Shown: positions 23,401 through 32,965 of the stretch, one piece after another | Position numbering within the stretch: position 1 is the first letter of the stretch | Layout: each line of letters opens with the position of its first letter | From: Acanthococcus lagerstroemiae | Taxonomy: Eukaryota > Arthropoda > Insecta > Hemiptera > Eriococcidae | Direction of reading: 5' to 3' | Assembly (NCBI GenBank): GCA_031841125.1 | Contig: CM063108.1 | Coordinates: 4,695,683-4,759,682, forward strand | Length of the DNA stretch: 64,000 bases | Program-made: the position numbers and the translations under genes | Notes under the pieces: model-generated | Database searches by the model: none | The model's input: the letters and a program-made list of their open reading frames with translations, nothing else | What the model was told of the DNA's origin: nothing

Positions 23401-26400
23401 TTTCACGTACACTTCAGCTGAAAATTCAGCAAGTTTTTACCAGATTCAGGCAACAGATACTATAATTTTACTAAATTTTGCAAGAATTACCGTAACTGTC
23501 ATCAGAACCTGGTACAAATTTTACCAACATTTTGACTTGACCTAGGCGTTAAATCGTTGAACGTCAAAAACTTACCAAAATTCTGATAACTTTTTCCATA
23601 AAATGTAGCTCAATGATACCTTTCTACCAGTCTGTCGGTTCTTTTTGTGTCTCTATCTTTCTTCCCATTGTTTGTCCGTACATTCGCAACCTTTTCTCTC
23701 TTTTTTGAAGGTAAATGAGAAGTGCCCTTTCAAAACACAATAAGTACATACTTCTAAATTGTTCAGGAGGCACAAGAAACTGTCTACAAATCCCAATTTT
23801 GATTTCTTTTCTTCTTCAACTTTTGACAAAAGCTAGCCTCGCTTTTAACAAATACAATAATGTTTGTAGGTTTATTTCACCGCTGTATATCTCAAAGCGG
23901 ATTCCCATTTTTGATACTACCAGCTGGAGAGGCACGGAAGGTAGCCTGGAAATTAGCTTCACAAGTGGGCTGTGATGACAATGTGTCAAATTCTCAGGAC
24001 CTCTTGGCATGTCTCAAGAAATTGCCTGCTGAGACCATAGTGAGCAAACAGCTCGAAATGAAAGTGAGTTTTATCTCTCTTTATAGAAAATTGAACTACA
24101 TTGCCCATTCCTCAACAGAGAACAAACTCCGGATGGGTTGCCGGCCGGAAATTCGGAAGACTATGGGCGAATCTGTTATTCCAAGATTAGCGAACGAGCT
24201 GAGGCAGGCGGGCAGACAGGCAGAGATCTTACTCGTATTAATATACAAGATTTCCAGGAGAACTAGAGGGATCTTGACTCTCAGATCCTGAATCTTGGGT
24301 TTGGCTCGATACCTAGCTAGCACAGAGACAAGTTTCATTGAATTACTAGGGTACAGAAAGCTGGAGAGATTTTAGCTCGTAAAGTTCTCAGTTTAATTTC
24401 TGTGAAGGAGGGGGCCATATGCTGCACGTCTGTTCAAAATCTTGCTAGTCAGTGGGACAGGCAGCCCGTCAGCTATCACACCAGACCGACAGACAAATAA
24501 ACTAATAGATGAATTGAGAACGAGATGCACAACACAAACATGTGACTGACCCAATCAAAATTTGGTCGGGCGGGAGCTGAAGGGGTATATCTGGGTAAGC
24601 CTCCCAAGCATGTCTTATAAAATCTTAGGATAGGGATTCTCACTTTATCATCATCAGATAATGATTTTTAAATATCCACCTATTCCCATAAATCATTGTG
24701 CGTTGGTATGTGACGTAGGTACACAGAATGCGAGTACACGTAAGTATATGCCATATAAAATGACAACAAATCTGGAAATTTGATGTGCAATTTGATGTGC
24801 GTGTGAAGCTGTATAAATAGGCCTGGGCTTAGAATATTAGAATTCATAGCGAACTCGTTTTACTAAAATCTGATTAATGACGAAGGTCGTGGGAGATTTA
24901 ATTCCTCCTCTACCATTTGGACCAGTAATTGAAGACGAGAATGTGCCAGGGGCATTTTTAGTCGACGATACGGCTAAGCTGTTGTCACGAAATACGAATA
25001 TCCCTTGGCTACTGGGAATCACCTCGGCAGAAGGAGGGATGATGGCAATAGGTAAGTAAAGTACATTTATGAGCAGTGGTGGATCGGAACCCGTAAAAAG
25101 CTGCCGAGAAAACACCATTTTACCAACTCAACTTCTTGTTTTCGTTGTTCCTCTACCAATCTCCCTTGCCGCCTCTCCCACTCGAGTCACTAAAACTAAT
25201 GATAATACCGACCCATTTGGAAATTCTCGGCGACGAACATGGCTCATCCGCCGATATTTATAAATGGTAAATACCCACTCTTGGTGGCCATTTTCGTAGG
25301 AACTCATGCAATTTTGAAATTTTTCTAATAGTATACAGGCTATATGCTTTCGTTGGGAAATTTTCCAGTATTTTTTCATTTAACTAGACACAAGGATCCC
25401 GGAGCCTTAGCTAACAAGGTGTTTTAGTGGGAACAGGAGGGGGATGTAGACTGCAAGAATGCCGACTAAAATATAAAAAATTTCTGTTAAGACCAATTAA
25501 AGGAAGTTCTCTTTCTCAATTTTGGCGACTAAAATTTGCCGGGGATCGCCTTTCCAAACAACACGGGGACGGGTGAGCACCAATCCTCCCCGCCTTTACG
25601 GTCCTGCACAAATACTAAACTTTTATCGGTAATTACGATTTTTGGGAAATCTGCCGCCATGAGGGCCACTGGATATCAAATTTATTACTCTGGTATCGTC
25701 TTCGGGTAAGCGCCATCAAGTTCTCTGGAAGCCTACTGACGAGAATCTTATTTAAATAGCGAGTAATAAATCTGAGCTCAAAAGTGAATGTATTTTTTGG
25801 AAACGGAAATAAATTTTTGGGAACAAACATAAAATTGTCTACATGAAAAGTATGTTTCTAGTCTTCTCATTCCAATCCAGATAACTCATTAACATTGATG
25901 TCTCAAAGTATTCTTAAGCTATCTGACACATTTTATAACGTGTCACCGTCTCACAAATAGATGCAACCATTATAGAAATCACTTAGGCGCATTAAAAAGG
26001 ATGTAATTAAACATTTTCAGCCACATACTACAACACTCACACAGCATGTGCCGAGGAATTAGCCGCTCAGTATCAGATGATTTTCCCGATTTTATCCGGA
26101 TTCATTAGTCGACCAGACAACGCTACCAAACTGCGACAGATCACAGAAGAAATAAGAGAACACTATTTTGGAGACACTGACATTAGTACGAATGCTCAAG
26201 GATTTTCAAAAGTAAGGTAATTTAATGAAAATTGTAAAGAATGTATTTACGCAACTATATTCTAAATATGTATAACCTAAGTGATCCTGAGAGATTTAGA
26301 GCGATACCACCCCCGCCCCCGCCAAAAAACATTGGCACGAAGGAATCTTTGATGTTTTTTACAAAAAAAATAAACTGTAAAAAAGTGTAGTTTGAATACA

Positions 26401-29400
26401 AAAAAGAAAAAACTATCACTGTTATTGCATGTAATAGATTTTACATGAAAAAAGAGAAATATTTTAGCAGTCACCTATGTCGACATGATATTATGAAGAA
26501 AATGGGCTACTTTCCCCCCTTCAGTACAGTCGTGGCTTTTGGTTTCTGAGAGAACTCTTTAATGTTCGAGACCCGCACCTATATAAGAAATGCTCTTCAA
26601 CAGCGACCTAGCCAAGCCCCCCATTAGCATCCTAACTACGCTAATTTTTTTTTTTTTTTTTTTTTTTTGCTACAGTAAATTTTTATGGCAACTCGTTAAA
26701 AAAAGAAGGATATTTAATTGCCTGAACTCTGAGGGATCCAACCAAATTGGAATGAAAAGTCAAATATCTTTCTAACTTACTACTCTATCCTTACTTTTAT
26801 CTGACTCAGAATTATCATAATTATCCACTGTGTTTGAAATATAGATGTTGTCGACGTTGATATTCACTTCAGCGATGAAAGATAGTGTTGAACTATACAA
26901 AGGTCCGCTGTACGCTTACTATTTCGATCATAAGAATGCAGAATCGATAGCCCACTTTTTTGGCGATCCGAAGGAAGACATGGGTTGGTGCCAATATACC
27001 AGATATCCCAAAATAAACAGTCAATCGCTAATATTGACTAATTGAAAATTATTTCACTATGCATTTTACGCAGGTGTAGTACACGGAGACGAGTTACATA
27101 GCCTGTTCAATAGGTCTGAACATTTTAAACCCATAACGGAAGGAGTTGATTTGGTTGTTTCAAAACAGTTATTAACATTATGGACTAATTTCGCAGCTTA
27201 TGGGTAAGTAATTTATTGAATCACTTTGAAAAATAAATCCCAGTGTGTGGTTGTGCAATTAGGGGTGCCCTGATAGTTTGTCCACAGACATTTTGTCCAT
27301 GAGACATTCCGTCCAGTAAGACGGTTGGTCCACGAGAGTTTTCGTCCAGAGATTGTTTGCCCACAAAAAAGTTCGTCCAAAAACAGATCAAATGTAGTAC
27401 GTGAAGAGACAAATTTAACGAAAACATTGGCAACTTATACGAAAAAAGACGAATACCTATACATAAAACGGACATTTCTGTACTGTTTTATAAAAATTGA
27501 TAGTGATTATAATGTACATCTAAGAAATTGAAAGGGGTGTACCAATACGGTATTACGCATATACAGGGTGTCCGAGTTTCGGTTGCTAAGCGGGGAGGAA
27601 TGAATAGCACTTGAGTAGACAAAGCAAAAGTGTTATTATCACCTTTTGCCTAATCACAAAATTGAAGGCGCCGCATCTTTGTAAAAATCGAAAAATTCAC
27701 CAATTTTGACCCATTATAAAAATCACGAGTAATGATGTTGCCCAGTCTACAATGATGCCATGTTACAGCACTCACTTAGAGTAACAAAACAAGTTATTAC
27801 GATATCCGACCTGCTCTGAAAATTTAAGCAGGTAAATGGCATCCAAAATTCAGAAATTTCAATTTTTTACAAAATTGTGCAAAAAGCCTACTTTTACTGA
27901 ATCCCAACATGAATAACCAAAGGCCGGCGTACAGTTCTCACTATCAAAACTGGTAGCCCTGATTCAGATGAACAAAAAATCATACCACTATCTCCTTCCA
28001 GTTTTCAGAATTTAAAAAGTTATGTCGCGTTGAAGTACTTTCAAATTTCAAAAAAACAGAAAATTTAACTCGCCCTAAAAATTAAACTGTTAGGGAGAAA
28101 GCTATTTGGTTTCTAGGCTCCGCTCAAAAGTAAGTTTCCCTAAATTCGTAAGCAGAAACAAAAATAAAATAAAACGAAATGAAAGGGAAATGTAAATCTT
28201 GAGTTTTGCACACTCTGGAATAGAACTGGAGTTGCTATCAGTGCTACAAAAATGAGCCAACATTTCGACGTGCGTTGCTTGTGAATTACAAAGTGTAATA
28301 CATTTCTATACCGCGTAACCGACGTTCGACGGAAATTCACGAGAAATTATGTCATACAGTCAATGGCGCAGCTAGGGGTTGGGGGGGGGGCACAATAAGG
28401 TTTTCAAGGGAGAAAAAGTCGAAAATTGTAGTTTTTTTTTTTAATCGCCGATATTAGAGGACTATGTAAAAATATTGAGAGGGCATGACCCCCCCCCCCC
28501 CGACACTACACCACTGCATACAGTGGCGAATTTCAGAAGAAAAGTCAAGTCTCTTGCTTCCAGGTTTCAAATTTTTGCAAGAAAACGTCGAGTTTGCAGA
28601 CATCCTAACAGAAGATAAAAGTAAAGCGCACTTTTAATCGGAGGGATAACTGGTACATTCAGTAAGAGCTGATACATTTTTTGAAATAATTTACTTAAAA
28701 AATTTATTCACAATCTGGTAACGTCTCAAATTGTTAGATTTCTTTTATAATGTGGGGAAATCAGTTAGTGTACAGAAGACAAATGCTGCTAAAAAACTGA
28801 ACAGAATTAAAGCCTGTTGTTAATTTGCAGCGAAAGTGCACAAACCATAACAATGGCTTGTCATAAAATGAATCAAGTTTCATTCATCTACTTTCAGCGA
28901 GAGGTCTTCTTGTATTCCAGTGCCTATTTTATGGTGGTTAGACAACTAGTTCAACAGATGGAGTCTTCATGTAACGCCAGTCATTCATTCAGGCATAACG
29001 ACTATTGAAAGTTACAATAAATTAGAAGCGTTTGTTATTTTTCTTTTTTTTCTTTTTCTTCTTTAATCATAAGGTTCATTTTTCGATCATTTCAGAAGCT
29101 TCATGAACTTCAACGCGACATAACTTTTTAAATTCTGAAAACTGGAAGGAGATAGTGGTATGATTTTTTGTTCATCTGAATCAGGGCTACCAGTTTTGAT
29201 AGTGAGAACTGTACGCCGGCCTTTGGTTATTCATGTTGGGATTCAGTAAAAGTAGGCTTTTTGCACAATTTTGTAAAAAATTGAAATTTCTGAATTTTGG
29301 ATGCCATTTACCTGCTTAAATTTTCAGAGCAGGCCGGATATCGTAATAACTTGTTTTGTTACTCTAAGTGAGTGCTGTAACATGGCATCATTGTAGACTG

Positions 29401-32400
29401 GGCAACATCATTACTCGTGATTTTTATAATGGGTCAAAATTGGTGAATTTTTCGATTTTTACAAAGATGCGGCGCCTTCAATTTTGTGATTAGGCAAAAG
29501 GTGATAATAACACTTTTGCTTTGTCTACTCAAGTGCTATTCATTCCTCCCCGCTTAGCAACCGAAACTCGGACACCCTGTATATGCTTCCTCCATTTCAG
29601 TATTTTCACTGATATTACGCAATTTCAAATTGTACGATACAGCTCTTAAGTACTGGAACACATTACGATCAATCTGCCATTGCAAATATTACGCAGCTCA
29701 CATCTCCAATATTTACGTGTTTTTTTTTTTTTCACGTTCGAGTAATGAAAATGGTATACGTGTGACAACGTCTCGACCCTTTGTCAACCGCAAAAGAAAA
29801 GCCATTCTGATAAATTTCAGTTAACGAATGCTAATGATGAACAATTATGATAACTGGCGAGCATCAAAACCAGAACTGAATAAATTGTGGTAGAGCGGCG
29901 CCTGAAGTACACGACAAGGAGTCATTAGTAAGCGTACAAGTATTGACCAGCGTCTGACGTATACATATACAGTGGTGTTCTCGAAGGGTATACTAAGGTA
30001 TACGCCGCTACTTTCAGAAAATTTTCCAAAAATCGAGGGTATACGACGTATACTCTCAGAAATATTCAAAAAAATTAAAAATATAAGGAATAATAGAAAA
30101 ATTTGACGAAAAAAGAGATGTTTTTTTGCAAATTTATTTAGATAATGTTCAAATGAATAATAATATGATAGGCCTAAGTAATGTTCGAGTTTCAGCTGAT
30201 TTGATGTTTTATTTAATATGTACTTTGAGAAATAATTAATTAAATATGGACTTTTTATTATTATTTTCTTTTGAATTCTGTAATGTGTGCAACTTTTTAT
30301 GCATATATGGGAGGGGGGCGGTAGGGGAGAATGGTAGGGGGATAATCATTTTCTATACCCCTCAAGAATTTTTTTGAGAACACCACTGCATATACATATA
30401 AGATTGGCAAACATCTCGAAAGAAGCGGCAAAGAAACTAAAAAAATCGATGTTTAATTCGTGAATACAAAAAAAAAAATCGAAAATAAAAGTAGCTTTGC
30501 GAACTACGAAGATTGAGCCGGACTAAACGTCCGTGGACTCGTGAGTGTAACATTAAAAATCGAATAACTTGAAACGGTTCATATTTTGACACGATTATCA
30601 GTTACCTACACTATTATCGTAATTGGCGTAAATGCGACTGACTTTCCCCGAGTCATCTATTGAGACGATCAGATTAATGATGGTTAATCTTACATAGACT
30701 GGGTATGAAGGGGGAGGGGGGTTCATTTCACTTTTACAACATTACAGGTGTAATCAGAATAAATTTTAATTTTTTCACATTGTCGGTCGATGCCAAGGGG
30801 GAGGGTCCAGACCCCAAACCCCCACCCCGTAGCTACGCCCCTGCATACATGATAACATGAATCATACGAATGTAAGAGCGGTTCACGTTTTAATCTACGT
30901 CTTCTATTGCACATGGCGGCAACTAATGCAGCACTGAACACGCCATATTTCCATGCATGTAAGCAGATTGGACCAAATTGGACGAAAAAAGCTGGACCAA
31001 TTGTCCCTGGACAAAATATTTTAGACGAACTGTCGCTGAACAAAACTTCTCTGGACGAACAATCGTGGAACCAATTATGGTGACACTTATTCGTACCAGA
31101 AATATAAAATGTTCGAATTTTTTGTTCCCTTCAGCTAAAGTTTTTGCTTTAGGTGTGAAAATGAACCCCTGAAAATCTCAGCCAAATCGGATAATATTAA
31201 CCCGCGCCGACTTGAGTTTGAAGTTCGAAAAACGTGTGCCCGTGAACGCCAGTAGACGTCACGGTTACCATTGCCTGGCGCTCCGCGTCACGCAGTGATA
31301 AACCTACGCGCGCGACACTAAAACAAAAACGGTTATTTCTTGCCAGCGTTCAATCATCTTGCATTCTAAATCAACAGATTTTTCTTTTATTACCATTGTT
31401 ATTCTATTTAATATTGATTCATTCATCTATACGCAGAGTTTCAGCTTAAAAGTGATGAGATTTTTGTAAAAAATATGCGTTAAATCTTTGATTAATGATC
31501 CAGAGCATCTACCAATTTATTGTTTTGGAGTATTCAGTACTCACAGTATAAAAATGCAAGGAAAAACGACAGGTCAACAGTCACAAATTTTCAATATGTT
31601 TCCAACATGGATGTAGTGACAATAAGTGTACATCGTAGATTGAAAAAAAAAAATACTAATTAACAGAGAGCTTGGTTATATGATTCTAAAATTCATATAA
31701 AAACTTTGAATAAATGGGATTGACTGACTGTAGGTATATCCAAAGCCGGATTTGGTATATTTGACGGGACCCGAGCTTAGTGGAGTCTTCTCCCCTCCCC
31801 CGGCAGGAAAAACTCATATGTCAAGTATATACCCATTTAAAAGAAAAAAGGAAATCTGATTTTAATGATTTTATTGGTTGGTATAATGGTACTTAATGTT
31901 AATTTTTTAGGATTTGTAATTTTCAGGAGGGAGACGTGCATGTTTTCATAGTCGGCATTTCTGATCGGCAATCGGCAAACAATTTACGTTTTTCTTCCTA
32001 TTTTTTCATTTCTCTCATTTGGTGGAGCCCTCTATCGGTAGGGGCCCCGGGGTACAGGCTCTGTGTACACTAAATCCAATGTACTTCACATTTATTGAGT
32101 GTTCCTGTCTGCCAAAAGGCAGTAATACAAAAAGCAATTTAGGTATCGAATACCAATAAAATGTATATGGGTGAAGATAGACATCTTGGAGTCAGTGCCT
32201 CTTGACCTTGAACGTGATCGAATGCTTTGGTGACGCAGAATAATTACAATTATTTGTTTCAGAGAGTCATGCGCGTAAGATCGTTGATGATGCGTTACGC
32301 GGAGCACAAAACGATGACAACCGCGTCGCTTACGGGCGTGCTCGGGCATATATATTTTTTGAACTTTGAGCGCAAGTTAGCACGGGTTAATATCATTGGA

Positions 32401-32965
32401 CTTGATTGAAATCTCGAGTTCATTTTCACATCTAAAGAAAAAAATGTAAGGGACGGACGATTAAAAAAAAAAGTGGCACCCTACTGGGTACACCTACTTT
32501 CAGACGTGGCCATAGAGAGAAAAACTTTTTATTTATGAGGAGCGGAAAGCGAGCCAAAATGCTGACTCCTTTGAATCCGTTGCTTTTGATTCGAATCCCT
32601 GAAGAAGCGCTCTCAACATATCATGGTCATGAAGAATCCTCCCTAACTCTCTCTTACTCATCAGGCCTGTTTTCGTGCAAGCTTTTACTATCCTCAACCC
32701 ACTATCAACGAATTTTATCTGACACCTTGGACGCAGCGGTTACACATGTAACATACGAGTACTTATCAAACTATAAATTGAAATTTGTGCGATATGTTTC
32801 AGAGATCCTAATGGAAAAGATGCTAAAATCTGGGAACCCGTCAAATCCGCCAAGATAGAACATCTGTACATAAAAAATGGTGTCTTGGAAATGAGGGACG
32901 AACTTCTGAAAGAGGAAATTGAATTTCTGAGGAAACTGTCAGCAATGGCTTCGGATCACAGTTAA
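14407..32965 (+). CDS. Carboxylesterase A (type-B carboxylesterase/lipase), N-terminal exons not found
   Basis: A hydrolase of carboxylic esters in the alpha/beta-hydrolase fold. Nine coding exons join in frame: 14407-14544, 21662-21812, 21890-22075, 23870-24063, 24886-25051, 26021-26211, 26845-26983, 27074-27203 and 32803-32965 (TAA). They give 485 residues; the family usually has about 540-560, so roughly 60 N-terminal residues are missing. Visible marks are the EDCLYLNVYTP signature (exon 1 here), FGGRF oxyanion-hole segment, nucleophile elbow GTSTG (Ser codon 22024-22026), acid region ITSAEGG and catalytic His in VVHGDEL. All three triad residues are kept; the usual His before the oxyanion Gly-Gly is Phe. 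The donor after 26983 (GTTGGT) is non-consensus and the acceptor before 24886 has a weak pyrimidine tract. Introns carry many transposons. Intron positions match carboxylesterase B downstream except for an extra 77-base intron at 21813-21889. It may be a working gene starting before the window or a 5'-truncated copy. Substrate is unknown. Confidence 0.85.
14545..15475. other. Intron of carboxylesterase A, nothing recognised
   Basis: AT-rich sequence with no coding frame, RNA gene or element termini that I can support. It is the first part of the 7.1-kb intron between the first two visible exons. Confidence 0.4.
15476..15900. mobile_element. MITE with 29-base terminal inverted repeats (425 bp)
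   Basis: The left end starts GAAGATACGGTTTCCAAACT and continues GCCCTTAGT. The right end is its complement with two differences (GAAGACACGGTTTCTAAACT...). The flanking bases give no clear target duplication, so the superfamily is undecided. The 66-residue frame inside has no recognisable protein features. Confidence 0.75.
16200..17150 (-). repeat. Dispersed repeat, inverted relative to the copy at 41.99-42.40 kb
   Basis: Three stretches match the complement of the 42-kb copy in the expected order. They are TTCTCAGCACCCTTTGGTAG near 16230; TGACCTCAAAAATCTACAAA followed by TCAACTCCCGAGTCGA near 16296; and GAGAGTTGGCAAAGTCTTTG near 17078. Intervening parts have diverged or differ by insertions. 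No protein is encoded. It is probably an old transposon family. Confidence 0.55.
17390..17760. repeat. Quasi-periodic AGTCTT/AGTCTGAA repeat block
   Basis: Words such as AAGAGTCTTAA, GAGTCTGAA and AACAAGTCT recur every 10-20 bases without a fixed unit. Similar blocks are at 42560-42960 and 63400-63770 in the same orientation and at 12000-12140 in reverse. It lies inside the long intron of carboxylesterase A. Confidence 0.6.
17761..20052. other. Intron of carboxylesterase A, low complexity
   Basis: AT-rich sequence. 19020-19260 is dense in GATC/GATCT words, and 19490-19790 alternates ATTTTGAAATCATAA-like words. A 125-residue frame at 18655-19032 has no recognisable domain, signal or homologous pattern. 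No other gene evidence was seen. Confidence 0.35.
20053..21448 (+). mobile_element. hAT transposon remnant (1,396 bp) with perfect 8-bp target duplication
   Basis: The left terminus CAGGGCCGAATTTAC and the right terminus (complement CAGGGCCGGATTTAC) are inverted repeats. The flanks are identical: ACTTGATT at 20045-20052 and 21449-21456. The length and form are typical of hAT elements. Inside lie a broken transposase C-terminus (20452-21088) and a purine-rich plus CG-dinucleotide microsatellite (about 21263-21325). The insertion sits in the first visible intron of carboxylesterase A, about 200 bases before the exon at 21662. Confidence 0.9.
20452..21088 (+). pseudogene. hAT transposase fragment (ZMYM1-like), C-terminal dimerisation region
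   Basis: Two overlapping frames cover the fragment: 20452-20724 and 20690-21088. The second ends in FPNIFIAYQIFLTLPAS, then MSFSVLRRISNYLRNTLSQ. This follows the hAT C-terminal dimerisation pattern in which a Pro-rich 'LTLP' stretch precedes 'SF..L..IK.YLR..M'. The first frame carries sequence of the same protein (RIRRTKRFHDE). A single frameshift near 20700-20715 separates them, and the catalytic N-terminal two thirds are missing. It is an inactive remnant and has no role in the host esterase gene. Confidence 0.75.
22076..23869. other. Intron of carboxylesterase A with pyrimidine-rich low complexity
   Basis: 22730-23060 is a long run of CATTTYT-like words with almost no purine-rich interruption; the 80-residue frame over it is a by-product. 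23160-23370 holds several CCATATGG-type palindromic words (near 23182, 23218 and 23345). No element termini or coding evidence was found. Confidence 0.4.
24064..26844. other. Introns of carboxylesterase A between exons at 24063, 24886, 26021 and 26845
   Basis: Outside the listed exons I see no further gene. A poly-T tract of 20 or more bases lies at about 26646-26668 and a C-rich stretch at 26309-26324. Short ORFs overlapping the exons on the other strand are shadows. Confidence 0.4.
27557..29586. mobile_element. Foldback element with two near-perfect 480-base inverted arms
   Basis: The arms are 27557-28036 and 29107-29586. Each starts (reading inwards) GCATATACAGGGTGTCCGAG and ends at GTCGCGTTGAAGT. 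They differ at very few positions, for example TCCGACC against TCCGGCC. ACAGGGTGTCC is a common terminus of insect TIR elements. With TA as a possible target duplication the arms would start CAGGGTGTCC, but the flanking GCATA/TATGC palindrome makes this undecidable. The 1,070-base centre has no transposase and holds a hAT MITE at 28361-28516. The high identity of the arms suggests a recent insertion or ongoing arm-to-arm conversion. Confidence 0.9.
28361..28516. mobile_element. hAT MITE (156 bp) nested in the foldback element
   Basis: The left end is CAATGGCGCAGC and the right end, as complement, CAGTGGTGTAGT. The flanks are identical, CATACAGT at 28353-28360 and 28517-28524, a perfect 8-bp target duplication. 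Long G and C runs lie just inside the ends. The interior is shared with 11465-11732. Confidence 0.85.
29970..30388. mobile_element. hAT-like element (about 420 bp)
   Basis: Inverted ends read CAGTGGTGTTCTCGAAGG on the left and, as complement, CAGTGGTGTTCTCAAAAA on the right. TACATATA precedes the left end, and the same word lies 3-4 bases beyond the right end; the local TATA repeats make the exact target duplication unclear. The interior is AT-rich with a G-rich stretch at 30309-30350 and no protein. Confidence 0.65.
30795..30845 (-). mobile_element. Single hAT-like terminus
   Basis: The complement of this stretch starts CAGGGGCGTAGCTACGGGGT and continues G-rich, a form very common at hAT ends. 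A matching second terminus was not identified; it may be truncated. Confidence 0.45.
31086..32802. other. End of the last intron of carboxylesterase A, nothing recognised
   Basis: AT-rich sequence without coding support. A degraded terminus-like stretch (GCCGGATTTGG) lies near 31746, with G/C-rich blocks near 31790 and 32040 that may mark an old hAT copy. A frame at 32535-32858 overlaps the last exon in another frame and is a shadow. Confidence 0.35.

Larger units (their letters stand above)
27263..31085. mobile_element. Possible large DNA element bounded by inverted GTCCA-repeat ends
   Basis: At the left, GGGGTGCCCTGATAGTTTGT is followed by six or seven copies of GTCCA spaced 17-20 bases (27280-27390). 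At the right, 30965-31085 read as complement starts GTGTCACCATAATTGGTTCC and carries GTCCA words at similar spacing. The two ends are thus mirror images with subterminal repeats, the layout of many DNA transposons. No transposase or clean target duplication was found. The interval contains the foldback element at 27557-29586 and a hAT element at 29970-30388. The true limits and the idea that this is one element are inference. Confidence 0.4.

Noticed and set aside
23715..23975. ORF overlapping the exon at 23870-24063 in another frame
   Set aside because: Shadow of the esterase exon, whose own frame matches the family (LFHRCISQSG).
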